DNA of 64,000 nucleotides from Pusillimonas sp. MFBS29. GTDB lineage: Bacteria; Pseudomonadota; Gammaproteobacteria; Burkholderiales; Burkholderiaceae_B. A model generated the notes under the pieces. That model saw only the letters and a program-made list of their open reading frames with translations, made no database searches and had not been told where the DNA came from. Of this stretch, positions 1 to 8,078 are shown piece after piece. A program made the position numbers and the translations under genes. The stretch is from contig NZ_JAJEWL010000005.1 of NCBI RefSeq assembly GCF_020687695.1, positions 62,001 through 126,000 of the forward strand, read 5' to 3'. How positions within the stretch are numbered: the first letter of the stretch is position 1; the number at the start of each line of letters is the position of its first letter.

Positions 1-1158
1 GTTGCCGAAGCGCGTGGTGAAATTGGCTACGGGGCCTCTTTTGTCGAGTGGTTTGGCGAGCAGGCCAAGCGCGTCAACGGTGACATCATGTCCTCGCCCA
101 GCAAGGCCAACCGCATGCTGGTCATGCGCGAACCGATAGGTGTGTGCGCGGCCATCACCCCCTGGAACTTCCCCATTGCCATGATTACCCGCAAGGTTGC
201 TCCGGCACTGGCCGCCGGCTGCACCGTGGTGCTCAAGCCCGCCGAGCAGACGCCGCTGTCGGCACTGGCACTGGCCGAGCTGGCAGAACGTGCCGGTATC
301 CCCGCCGGCGTGCTCAATATCCTTACCGCCGACAGTGACCGTTCCATCGCCATTGGCAAAGTCTTGTGCAGCAGCCCGGTGGTCAAGAAGGTAACATTTA
401 CCGGTTCAACAGCCGTCGGCCGCATACTCATGCAGCAAAGTGCCCCCACCATCAAGAAAATGTCACTGGAACTGGGTGGCCACGCTCCGTTCATCGTTTT
501 CGAAGATGCCGACATCGACGCCGCGGTGGAAGGCGCCATGATCGCCAAGTACCGCAACGCCGGCCAGACTTGCGTGTGTACGAACCGCATTTATGTCCAT
601 GAGTCGGTTTACGATGCTTTCATCGAAAAATTTTCCGCCACGGTTGGCGCCCTGAAGGTCGGCGACGGGTTTGCCGACAAGATCACCCAGGGTCCGCTCA
701 TCGACGACGCCGCCGTCCAGAAGGTGCGCGAGCATGTGGAAGACGCCCTGGGCAAGGGTGCCAAGGTTGCTACCGGCGGGCAGGCACACGAGCTGGGCGG
801 ACGCTTCTTCCAGCCCACGGTGCTGTCCAATATCACCGAAGACATGCTCTGCATGCGCGAAGAAACGTTCGGGCCGCTGGCACCCGTGGTCAAGTTCACT
901 GACGAAGGCCATGTAATCGAGCTGGCCAACAATACCGAATACGGCCTGGCCGCATATTTCTACAGCCGTGACATCGCCCGGATCTTCCGGGTTGCCGAGG
1001 CGCTGGAATACGGTATGGTTGGTGTCAACACCGGCCTGATATCCAACGAAGTTGCTCCCTTCGGCGGCGTCAAGCAATCCGGTCTGGGGCGTGAAGGCTC
1101 CGTCTATGGCATGGACGATTTCATGGAAATGAAATACGTTTGCCTGGGCGGCATGTAA
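1..1158 (+). CDS. gabD: Succinate-semialdehyde dehydrogenase (partial, 5' end outside window)
   Basis: NAD(P)+-dependent aldehyde dehydrogenase of the SSADH type, which oxidises succinate semialdehyde to succinate in GABA breakdown. The reading frame is open from base 1, so the N-terminus lies outside the window; about 385 codons remain of a usual 480-490. Visible family motifs are TPWNFP, the ELGG glutamate (codon 469-471), the catalytic cysteine in GQTCVCTN (codon 571-573), EETFGP and FGGVKQSG near the C-terminus. A strong hairpin follows, so it ends its transcription unit. The substrate is inferred from overall resemblance to GabD; other semialdehyde dehydrogenases look alike, and no aminotransferase gene is visible beside it. 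Its neighbour is the taurine cluster, but nothing in the sequence ties it to taurine. Confidence 0.85.
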   Translation, partial: VAEARGEIGYGASFVEWFGEQAKRVNGDIMSSPSKANRMLVMREPIGVCAAITPWNFPIAMITRKVAPALAAGCTVVLKPAEQTPLSALALAELAERAGIPAGVLNILTADSDRSIAIGKVLCSSPVVKKVTFTGSTAVGRILMQQSAPTIKKMSLELGGHAPFIVFEDADIDAAVEGAMIAKYRNAGQTCVCTNRIYVHESVYDAFIEKFSATVGALKVGDGFADKITQGPLIDDAAVQKVREHVEDALGKGAKVATGGQAHELGGRFFQPTVLSNITEDMLCMREETFGPLAPVVKFTDEGHVIELANNTEYGLAAYFYSRDIARIFRVAEALEYGMVGVNTGLISNEVAPFGGVKQSGLGREGSVYGMDDFMEMKYVCLGGM

Positions 1159-1204
1159 GTCGGCCATACACCGCCGGTCCCTGACACGGCGGCCCGGCAC
1201 ACTC

Positions 1205-1250
1205 CGGGCGCCTGAGGAACACTGATAGTCCTCAGGCGCCCGTTTTGTTT
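1205..1250 (+). terminator. Rho-independent terminator after gabD
   Basis: Perfect 14-bp stem (CGGGCGCCTGAGGA at 1205-1218 pairs with 1229-1242), a 10-base loop, then TTTTGTTT. It isolates gabD from the taurine genes. Confidence 0.9.
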
Positions 1251-1387
1251 GCCTGCCCGGACAAGCCCATCCTCTTTTACCTCATCGGCATTTACCCTAA
1301 CCGCCAGTAATTCCAGGTACTGGCTCCTGCCCCGAAACAGGCGTGAAATATAGGATTTTTAATAAAAATCAAGGATATCGTGCCGAA

Positions 1388-1420
1388 CTGGTCCTATCTA
1401 ATAAAACCATCTGGACCTAG
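1388..1420 (+). promoter_or_regulatory. Pair of direct-repeat boxes upstream of tauA (candidate TauR operator)
   Basis: CTGGTCCTAT (1388-1397) and CTGGACCTAG (1411-1420) are direct repeats 23 bp apart, 127 and 104 nt before the tauA ATG. They resemble the repeated CTGGACYTAA motif I recall for Rhodobacter TauR (8/10 and 9/10 matches). A related pair with the same spacing lies before tauX. In the rest of the 1251-1514 gap I see a 7-bp inverted repeat (GATTTTT/AAAAATC, 1354-1370) and a possible -10 (TATAAA, 1479-1484) without a convincing -35, as would suit an activator-dependent promoter. Confidence 0.65.
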
Positions 1421-1514
1421 TCGTCATCCCGGACTGTGGGCACTATCGGATTCACACAGAGACACAAATGATTCAATCTATAAACGCTGTCCTGCCACCT
1501 TACTGGAGATAACC

Positions 1515-2552
1515 ATGGATTCCCTGTTTAGACGTGCACGTAAAGTCGCCCTGCTTGGTATCACCTCCGCCGCATTCGGTCTTGGATCCGTCGCCGCCCA
1601 CGCCCAGACCAAAGTTGTAGTCGGCTATCAACAAATTGTAGGTCCATTCGTCAGTGCCATTGCCGATGGCAGCTTCGACAAAGCTGCAGCCGAGGCCGGC
1701 TACAAGATAGACTGGCGCCAGTTCAGCTCTGCCGGCGACATCTCGAGCGCATTTGCCTCCCGCGACGTTCCCATCGGTGTACTGGGCTCGACAGGCATTA
1801 CGGCGGCCGTGACTCGCGGCGTCGATATGGAGCTGTTCTGGATTCTGGACAACATTGGCAAATCGGAAGCGCTGGTTGCCCGTAACGGCTCTGGCATAGA
1901 AAAGCCTGAAGATCTGATCGGCAAAAAGGTAGGTGTACCCTTTGTATCTACGGCGCACTTTCATTTGCTGGTCGGCATGGACAAAGTCTGGAAGCTCGAC
2001 CCCCGCAAGGTCAACATCCTGAACATGCAGCCGCCGCAAATCGTCGCAGCCTGGCAGCGTGGCGATCTGGATGCCGCCTATGTATGGCCGCCTGCCCTGA
2101 CGGAAATTCAGAAAACCGGCAAGAACATTGCCGACTCCGAACAAATCGGCAAACAAAGCGTACCCACCTTTGACGGCATCGTCGCCGACAAGGACTGGGC
2201 CGCAAAGAACCCCAAGTTCATGGCTGCCTTTACCAAGGTGCTGGCCAAGGCCTATGCCGACTATAACGCCAACAGCGGCAAGCTGACCGCCGACTCGCCC
2301 GAGATCAAGGGTATCGTCAAGATGATAGGCGGCAAACCCGAAGATATTCTGGCTGCACTCAGCCTGCTTCTGTTCCCCGATGCCAAGGAACAGGCCTCAA
2401 ATGCCTGGCTGAGCGGTGGCAAAGACAGTGGTGCTGCCAAGGCATTCAGCGCCAGCGCCGACTTCCTGAAGGACCAGCGCCAGATCGACAAGCCACTTGC
2501 TGACTACACGCCTTTCGTCAATGCTTCTTACGCCGAGGCCGTAGCCAAGTAA
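1515..2552 (+). CDS. tauA: Taurine ABC transporter, periplasmic substrate-binding protein
   Basis: Captures taurine in the periplasm and delivers it to TauBC. The 345-residue product begins with a basic, hydrophobic signal peptide ending near AAHAQT (about residue 32), followed by a substrate-binding fold ([42 protein letters not shown]). An in-frame upstream start at 1380 is less likely because the signal peptide begins cleanly at 1515 and TGGAGATAACC just before it supplies a ribosome-binding site. It is first in tauABC; tauB follows after 76 bp. Close relatives bind other sulfonates, but the neighbouring tauXY and xsc make taurine the best choice. Confidence 0.92.
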   Translation: MDSLFRRARKVALLGITSAAFGLGSVAAHAQTKVVVGYQQIVGPFVSAIADGSFDKAAAEAGYKIDWRQFSSAGDISSAFASRDVPIGVLGSTGITAAVTRGVDMELFWILDNIGKSEALVARNGSGIEKPEDLIGKKVGVPFVSTAHFHLLVGMDKVWKLDPRKVNILNMQPPQIVAAWQRGDLDAAYVWPPALTEIQKTGKNIADSEQIGKQSVPTFDGIVADKDWAAKNPKFMAAFTKVLAKAYADYNANSGKLTADSPEIKGIVKMIGGKPEDILAALSLLLFPDAKEQASNAWLSGGKDSGAAKAFSASADFLKDQRQIDKPLADYTPFVNASYAEAVAK

Positions 2553-2628
2553 GCACAGTACGTCCGACCCGCCGTTGCAGTGCGTCTTAACGGCGCACTG
2601 CTTGGCATTTGTACCAAGGAGCCCCAGC

Positions 2629-3453
2629 ATGACATCACCCATAGGCAGTCTTAGCGTCCGTGGGGTCAACGTCACCTATCCCGCCTTGCAGCATGGTGGT
2701 TCGGTCGTTGCCCTGAAAGACGTGAATCTGGATATCAATCCGGGCGACTTTGTTGTCGCACTGGGGGCATCCGGTTGCGGCAAGACTACTTTGCTGAATC
2801 TGCTTGCAGGGTTTCTTTCCCCCACCAAAGGTGAGTTGCTGCTCGGCGACAAGCCTATCGTAGGACCTGGCTCCGATCGCGGTGTGGTTTTCCAGAAGCA
2901 TGCCCTGCTGCCCTGGCTGAACGTCATGGAGAACACCGAGTTCGGGTTGAAGCTGCAAGGCGTCGACAAGAACCGGCGCCGTGCCGTGGCAGCCCGAAAC
3001 CTGGAACTGGTCGGCCTGCAAGACTTTCACCAGCACATGATCTATCAATTGTCCGGGGGGATGCAACAACGTGTAGGGATCGCCCGTGCACTAACATGCG
3101 ATCCCGCCATGCTGCTCATGGACGAACCCATGGCAGCCCTTGACGCCCTGACGCGGGAAACCATACAGGAACTGCTGCTCGACGTCTGGCAACACACGCA
3201 CAAAATGTTTTTCTTCATCACGCACAGTGTCGAAGAAGCGCTTTTTCTGGGATCACGGCTGATCGTCATGTCACCCCGTCCCGGCCGCATCACCAACACC
3301 TACGAACTCGATTTCAATAAGCGATTCCTGGAATCCAGAGATGCCCGCGCGATCAAGTCCAGCAAAGACTTCATCGAGATGCGCGAAACCATACTGGGAA
3401 TCATCTACGGCGACGAACGCGAAGCCGGCGAACCGGAAGTAATGCATGGCTAA
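2629..3453 (+). CDS. tauB: Taurine ABC transporter, ATP-binding protein
   Basis: Cytoplasmic ATPase that powers taurine import. The 274-residue product has Walker A (GASGCGKTT, about residue 47), a Q-loop region ([10 protein letters not shown]), the ABC signature LSGGMQQR, Walker B (MLLMDEP) and the H-loop (FITHSVEEA), in the usual order for the nitrate/sulfonate/taurine subfamily. The start at 2629 was chosen because AAGGAG lies eight bases upstream; an in-frame start at 2575 would only add residues with no family match. Its last 8 bases overlap tauC, suggesting translational coupling. Confidence 0.93.
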   Translation: MTSPIGSLSVRGVNVTYPALQHGGSVVALKDVNLDINPGDFVVALGASGCGKTTLLNLLAGFLSPTKGELLLGDKPIVGPGSDRGVVFQKHALLPWLNVMENTEFGLKLQGVDKNRRRAVAARNLELVGLQDFHQHMIYQLSGGMQQRVGIARALTCDPAMLLMDEPMAALDALTRETIQELLLDVWQHTHKMFFFITHSVEEALFLGSRLIVMSPRPGRITNTYELDFNKRFLESRDARAIKSSKDFIEMRETILGIIYGDEREAGEPEVMHG

Positions 3454-4273
3454 CAAGTTATTCCTGGGCAAACCGGCTACGCCGGGCAAAGTATACGGTG
3501 CACCTGGTGCAGGCTATAGCGGTTTCATCAGTATGGTGACCGCCGCAACCCTTATTGCACTATGGTTCCTGGTCACCAGCCTGGGCTTGATCAAGCCCAT
3601 ATTTCTGCCGTCACCATTCGCCGTCTACGACAAGTTCATCGAAGCCGTTACCTATGGCGTGGCCAACTCCACGCTGTACCAGCATACCGCTGCCAGTCTG
3701 GGACGTGTCATGGGCGCATTCCTGCTGGCACTGGTTACCGCCGTGCCCATCGGCGTGCTCATGGGCGTGAACCGCCTGGCACGTGGTGTTTTTGACCCTA
3801 TCATCGAGTTCTATCGCCCCCTGCCTCCCCTGGCCTATCTGCCATTGGTCATCATCTGGTTTGGCATCGGCGAGTTCCCCAAGGTGTTCCTGATCTTCCT
3901 GGCGATTTTTGCTCCTATGGCCATTGCGGCTCGGGCCGGCGTCAAATCGGTCTCCATCGAGCAGATCCATGCCGCTTATGCCATGGGTGCGTCCAGTCGC
4001 CAGATTATTACTCACGTCATCCTCAAGGCTGCGTTACCGGAAATATTTACCGGAATGCGCATTGGCATCGGCGTAGGCTGGACCACGCTGGTGGCCGCGG
4101 AAATGGTCGCCTCATCGCGTGGGCTGGGCTTTATGGTGCTCAACGCCGCCCAATACCTGGCCAGTGACGTCGTCATCATGGGCATTCTGGTAATTGGCTT
4201 CTTTGCCCTGATATTCGACTTGCTGCTGCGACACCTGGAAAAAATGCTCATCCCCTGGAAGGGCAAGGTATAA
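3446..4273 (+). CDS. tauC: Taurine ABC transporter, permease
   Basis: Inner-membrane channel subunit of the taurine importer, presumably a dimer bound to TauB. The 275 residues contain several hydrophobic segments (from about residue 32) and the cytoplasmic EAA-type loop that contacts the ATPase ([20 protein letters not shown], about residues 177-196). The gene overlaps tauB by 8 bp. About 140 bp containing a 13-bp inverted repeat separate it from tauR, so tauR may be transcribed partly by read-through from tauABC. Confidence 0.92.
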   Translation: MANKLFLGKPATPGKVYGAPGAGYSGFISMVTAATLIALWFLVTSLGLIKPIFLPSPFAVYDKFIEAVTYGVANSTLYQHTAASLGRVMGAFLLALVTAVPIGVLMGVNRLARGVFDPIIEFYRPLPPLAYLPLVIIWFGIGEFPKVFLIFLAIFAPMAIAARAGVKSVSIEQIHAAYAMGASSRQIITHVILKAALPEIFTGMRIGIGVGWTTLVAAEMVASSRGLGFMVLNAAQYLASDVVIMGILVIGFFALIFDLLLRHLEKMLIPWKGKV

Positions 4274-4352
4274 CCCGGCAAGCCAGCCTGATCGGGCCGT
4301 CGCATTGTTATTAAGCGATTGCCCAACTACACTATGTTCCCATAACAGCAGG

Positions 4353-4385
4353 CTCTGCTGCGGTGCGATGCACACCGCAGCAGAG
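4353..4385 (+). promoter_or_regulatory. Perfect 13-bp inverted repeat between tauC and tauR
   Basis: CTCTGCTGCGGTG (4353-4365) pairs exactly with 4373-4385 across a 7-base loop, ending 30 bases before tauR. There is no T-run after it, so it is not a classic terminator. It could stop read-through from tauC, protect the tauABC mRNA, or be a protein-binding site at the tauR promoter. Confidence 0.5.
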
Positions 4386-4415
4386 TAGTACATCGCCCTA
4401 CGGAACATAAGCAAG

Positions 4416-5930
4416 ATGCACTCGCCCGCCCCCGCAAGCTCGGCCGTTTTATGGCCGACCCTTTTTGAACGTGTTGGTGATTCCAGCCTCAGCCTGCAAG
4501 GGCGCATACGCCAGATGCTGGTCTCGGCCATATTGTCGGGCCACCTGCCCGCAGGGGCTCCTGTTCCCTCCAGTCGTCTGCTTGCCGACAGTCTGGGCAT
4601 TGCCCGCAACACCGTAGTGTTCGCCTATCAGCAACTGGTATCCGAAGGTTATCTGGTCTCGCGAGAGCGCAGCGGGCACTTCGTCGCCGACGACGTGCTT
4701 GACAGCCATGTGGGCGAACAGCGTCCCGATGTCATTGATGACGCCGGCTATCCCAAAGTCAGCTGGGACCAGAGGGTGGTCTTTCATCCATCGCGCCAGC
4801 GCAACATCGTCAAACCCGAGAGCTGGCAAAGTCAGCCCTACCCTTTTGTCTACGCCCAGTTCGACGCAAGCCAGTTTCCCACGGCTGAATGGCGCGAATG
4901 CTGTACCCGTGCGCTCTCGGTACTGGACATCCGCAGCTGGGCGCCAGACCTTATCACCAACGATGATCCGGCATTGATCGAAGAGATACGCAGCCAGGTT
5001 CTGCCGCGGCGCGGCGTGTGGGCCGACAAGGAAGAGATTGTGATTACCGTCGGTGCGCAGCATGCCCTTTACCTGCTGACCGACCTGCTCATGCACAACC
5101 ACACCGTAGTTGGCATGGAGGACCCGGGCTATCCCGACGCGCGCAATACCTTTACTCGCCGCACGGAAAGACTGATGCCCCTGGCAGTCGATGACGAGGG
5201 GCTGCGCATCACCCCCGCCATCAAAGAGTGCGACTATGTTTTCGTCACGCCCAGCCATCATTGCCCCACCAGCGTCACCATGCCGCTCGAGCGGCGCAAG
5301 ACACTGCTTGAACTGGCTGCCAAGTCAGACACCATCATTATCGAAGACGACTACGAAACCGAAAACCGCTATGACAGCAACCCGACACCGGCGCTGAAAA
5401 GCCTGGACAAGCACGGCCGTGTCATTTACGTTGGCAGCCTTTCAAAAAGCTTCGCGCCCGGTTTGCGTATCGGCTACATTGTTGCGCCCCAGGAACTGGC
5501 GCACGAGCTGCGTGCCCTGCGCCGCCTGATGCTGCGTCATCCTTCAGCGTATATACAAAGGGCATTTTCGCTGTTCATCTCGCTGGGACACTACCATTCG
5601 CTGCTAAGGCGGCTGTCGCATCTATATGCCCAACGCGCGCAAGCACTGACTGAGGCGATCAGCACTTTTTTACCCGAATTTGAACTCGTGCCCATCAGCG
5701 GTGGCTCATCGTGCTGGCTCAAGGCCCCCCCGGGAACAGACACGCAGGAGCTGGCCAACCTGGCGCTTCAGGAAGGCGTGGTGATCGAGCCCGGCCATGT
5801 TTTCTATCATCGGCCCGGCCCAGGCAACAACAACTATCTGCGTCTGGGCTTTGCCTCGATAGACAAGGAACGCATTCCCGCCGGCATCGAGCGACTGGCG
5901 GCGGTGTACCACGTCTTGAAAAACACTTGA
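4416..5930 (+). CDS. tauR: MocR-family transcriptional regulator TauR (GntR HTH plus aminotransferase-like domain)
   Basis: Pyridoxal-phosphate-dependent DNA-binding regulator, expected to activate taurine genes. The 504-residue protein has a GntR-type winged helix at residues 25-100 (LQGRIRQMLVSAILSG, PSSRLLADSLGIARNTV) and a fold-type I aminotransferase-like domain from about 150, with the PLP lysine in SLSKSFAPG. The two-domain layout and length are typical of MocR proteins. It lies directly after tauABC and converges with tauY, the stop codons one base apart. The direct-repeat boxes before tauA and tauX are its probable targets; none is seen before tauR itself. Function is assigned from family plus context; GabR-like specificity is the alternative. 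Confidence 0.85.
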   Translation: MHSPAPASSAVLWPTLFERVGDSSLSLQGRIRQMLVSAILSGHLPAGAPVPSSRLLADSLGIARNTVVFAYQQLVSEGYLVSRERSGHFVADDVLDSHVGEQRPDVIDDAGYPKVSWDQRVVFHPSRQRNIVKPESWQSQPYPFVYAQFDASQFPTAEWRECCTRALSVLDIRSWAPDLITNDDPALIEEIRSQVLPRRGVWADKEEIVITVGAQHALYLLTDLLMHNHTVVGMEDPGYPDARNTFTRRTERLMPLAVDDEGLRITPAIKECDYVFVTPSHHCPTSVTMPLERRKTLLELAAKSDTIIIEDDYETENRYDSNPTPALKSLDKHGRVIYVGSLSKSFAPGLRIGYIVAPQELAHELRALRRLMLRHPSAYIQRAFSLFISLGHYHSLLRRLSHLYAQRAQALTEAISTFLPEFELVPISGGSSCWLKAPPGTDTQELANLALQEGVVIEPGHVFYHRPGPGNNNYLRLGFASIDKERIPAGIERLAAVYHVLKNT

Positions 5931-5931
5931 A

Positions 5932-7341
5932 TCAGAATTTTTCGTCGCGCAAGTAATAATATTTGTACAGCATGGCCTGCCCCATTCGCCGGAATGGTGC
6001 AAAAAGGTGGCCAGGCAGCGGCGAACTGTAAATCGGCAGATCCCAGTGCTTGCCTTCCTTGCCCACCACACGCTCGGCCAGCCGGCGCCCCGCATGGGCT
6101 GAAAACGACACTCCATTGCCACCATAACCGACCGAATAGAACACCTGCTCTGAAGGGTCGGGCTGTGTGATCCGGGGCATCATGTCGTGGCTGACATCAA
6201 CCCAACCCCACCAGGAATAGGCTATTGGAATATCACGCAAGCTTGGAAACTTGCGCCATAGTCCTTCTTTGAGCAAGTTCAGGTGGCGGGGATTGCAGGC
6301 ATCGGCACCAGTCAATGCGCTGCGGCTGCCTATCTGCATGGAGCCATCAGGCAGCAACCGATAGTAAAACCGCAAGGTGCGCGTATCGGTGATGAAGGTA
6401 GTGCTTTTCAGCCCGGCCTCGGCCCTTTCCTCGGGAGTCAGGACCCGCGTTACCATGGAGTTTGACAGGATGGGCATGATCTTGCTGTTGAGCGACTTGT
6501 GCATGCCCTGGGCGGTATACCCGCCCGTTGCCACGGCCACCCGTCTGGCCCGCACGATGCCGCCCGGCGTACGCAGATGATGAACGCCATTGACGGTCTC
6601 CCAGCCCATCACAGGACTGGCCGGATGAATCCTTACACCCAGGGCACGCGCCTTGCGTATGTATCCGAAAGCCAGCTTGAGCGGATGCACCCCGACCCCG
6701 TCGGGCTCGTGCAGGGCTCCGGCTGCTTCCTGGTCAGCGGCATAGCGTTCGAACAGTTCCTCACGGCTGAGCATGCGAGTGTCGTAGCCAAACACATCCT
6801 TCATGACACGGCACTCATTTTCGAGGAAGGCCATTTTCTTCTGTCTGTGCGCAACATACAGGTGTCCACCCGGCTGTGCATCGCAATCTATGGTGTCGAC
6901 CAGGCTGCGCCAGTAATCGAACCCTTCATGTATTTCTGCATCGAGCCGTTTGGCTACGTCCAGGCCCCAGCGCTGTATCCATTGTGAGCGATACAGCCGA
7001 CCCGAGGCATTCTGGCCCTGGCCGCCGTTGCGGCTGGTGCAGCCCCAGACTGCGCGGTTGGCTTCGAGTACAACCGCCTTCACACCGTGCTCCTGAGCCA
7101 GGTTCAGCGCAGTGACCAGACCCGTGAACCCCGAGCCGATAACGACCACATCCGCATCGAAATCTTGTGTGACCGGCCCGTCATCCTCGGGAGGTGGACC
7201 TGCCGTTGCAACCCAATAGGTTGGCGCATACGCCTGCCCGTGGCCGGATTTACTGACCAGCGGATCGTAGAGAGGGTCGTAGGCGTTTTCCTTGAAAGAC
7301 GCCTCAGGCGAAGGATCGCCAACTGCTGGAAGGGATGCCAT
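5932..7341 (-). CDS. tauY: Taurine dehydrogenase large subunit, FAD-dependent (DAO family)
   Basis: FAD oxidoreductase of 469 residues, likely oxidising taurine to sulfoacetaldehyde and ammonium and passing electrons to the respiratory chain. A dinucleotide-binding motif (VVVIGSGFTGL) sits at about residues 65-75, followed by NRAVWGCTSRNGG, typical of DadA/PuuB-like amine oxidoreductases; GYGGNGVSFSAHAGR near the C-terminus closes the FAD site. No signal peptide is seen. It lies 75 bp downstream of tauX on the same strand, the arrangement of tauXY taurine dehydrogenase genes. By sequence alone it could be another amine dehydrogenase; the assignment rests on tauX, xsc and tauABC around it. Confidence 0.82.
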   Translation of the reverse strand: MASLPAVGDPSPEASFKENAYDPLYDPLVSKSGHGQAYAPTYWVATAGPPPEDDGPVTQDFDADVVVIGSGFTGLVTALNLAQEHGVKAVVLEANRAVWGCTSRNGGQGQNASGRLYRSQWIQRWGLDVAKRLDAEIHEGFDYWRSLVDTIDCDAQPGGHLYVAHRQKKMAFLENECRVMKDVFGYDTRMLSREELFERYAADQEAAGALHEPDGVGVHPLKLAFGYIRKARALGVRIHPASPVMGWETVNGVHHLRTPGGIVRARRVAVATGGYTAQGMHKSLNSKIMPILSNSMVTRVLTPEERAEAGLKSTTFITDTRTLRFYYRLLPDGSMQIGSRSALTGADACNPRHLNLLKEGLWRKFPSLRDIPIAYSWWGWVDVSHDMMPRITQPDPSEQVFYSVGYGGNGVSFSAHAGRRLAERVVGKEGKHWDLPIYSSPLPGHLFAPFRRMGQAMLYKYYYLRDEKF

Positions 7342-7416
7342 TATGACTCCGAGATAAGCAAAGAGGCCTGAACAGCACGCGGGAATTGCGCCCTGCGGGG
7401 CCTCGATAACCAGGCA

Positions 7417-7809
7417 TCAAGCCTTGGCTGGCAAATGTGGACGATTTTTACGGAACGCATTCTTGAGGACGATTTTTCCATCGCGAAATACGAGCAGGTC
7501 AACCATATTGGCTTCGATACGCGAACCATCGGCTGCGGTACCGGTAAAAGTGGATTCCATAACGCCCTGGTCACCGCTGCCCCAGCATTTGGCGTTCAGC
7601 CATTGTGCATCGGGTATCGTGAGCCAGGCAGCCTCGAAGGCCTTGCGCACGGCCTCTTGCCCCTGGTGCCGCGCACCGCATGCATCGGGGCCTGCCACCG
7701 CTTCAAATACGCAGTCTTCATGCATGAACTCCATCAGGGCGTCGATATCGTGACGATTCCATGCATCACCGAAGGCCTTGATGGTCTGGATCAGTTGCTC
7801 ATTGGACAT
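7417..7809 (-). CDS. tauX: Taurine dehydrogenase small subunit (SnoaL/NTF2-like)
   Basis: Small 130-residue protein of the NTF2/SnoaL-like cone fold (MSNEQLIQTIKAFGDAWN, DALMEFMHEDCVFE), the family to which annotated TauX proteins belong. It is taken as the small partner of TauY in taurine oxidation; how it contributes to catalysis cannot be read from the sequence. The start at 7809 is preceded by CAGGAGAAAA, a good ribosome-binding site, whereas the longer in-frame extension has no family match. It is the first gene of tauXY, divergent from xsc, with the candidate TauR boxes 103 and 126 nt upstream. Confidence 0.78.
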   Translation of the reverse strand: MSNEQLIQTIKAFGDAWNRHDIDALMEFMHEDCVFEAVAGPDACGARHQGQEAVRKAFEAAWLTIPDAQWLNAKCWGSGDQGVMESTFTGTAADGSRIEANMVDLLVFRDGKIVLKNAFRKNRPHLPAKA

Positions 7810-7905
7810 TCGGTTTTCTCCTGTTGTAATGGGTGTTGTATTGGCGCTCCAGGCGCCAGCTTGGTGACATGACAACAAGGTATGAGATAGCACCCTGACG
7901 GTCTA

Positions 7906-7936
7906 GAGCCAGTCAGGACGTTTCGCATGAGCCAGT
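7906..7936 (-). promoter_or_regulatory. Pair of direct-repeat boxes upstream of tauX (candidate TauR operator)
   Basis: On the minus strand ACTGGCTCAT (from 7936) and ACTGGCTCTA (from 7913) are direct repeats 23 bp apart. Their CTGG cores lie 126 and 103 nt before the tauX ATG, nearly the same geometry as before tauA (127 and 104). The far box shares CCGAACTGG with the far tauA box. The pair lies in the divergent tauX-xsc region and could also serve xsc. Confidence 0.62.
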
Positions 7937-7987
7937 TCGGAAAAACCCCATGAACGAGACTATTTATTCCAAAAACCGGATTTTTCA

Positions 7988-8015
7988 TTGACTTTTTATT
8001 TTTGCAAGATAGACT
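7988..8015 (+). promoter_or_regulatory. Candidate sigma-70 promoter of xsc
   Basis: TTGACT (7988-7993) and TAGACT (8010-8015) are separated by 16 bp in an AT-rich stretch, about 64 bases before the xsc ATG. AGGAAAG just upstream of the ATG serves as the ribosome-binding site. Confidence 0.4.
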
Positions 8016-8078
8016 TGTGCCTAATAACCATAATTCGGAATGATTCATTTCATTATTTGTTAATTTAGGAAAGCCGCT

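Noticed and set aside
4353-4385. Rho-independent terminator of tauABC
   Set aside because: The stem is strong but is followed by TAGTACATC rather than a T-run, so it is listed as an inverted repeat of unknown role.
4416-5930. Aminotransferase such as taurine:pyruvate aminotransferase
   Set aside because: The N-terminal GntR winged helix shows it to be a MocR-type regulator; the aminotransferase-like part is the sensor domain.
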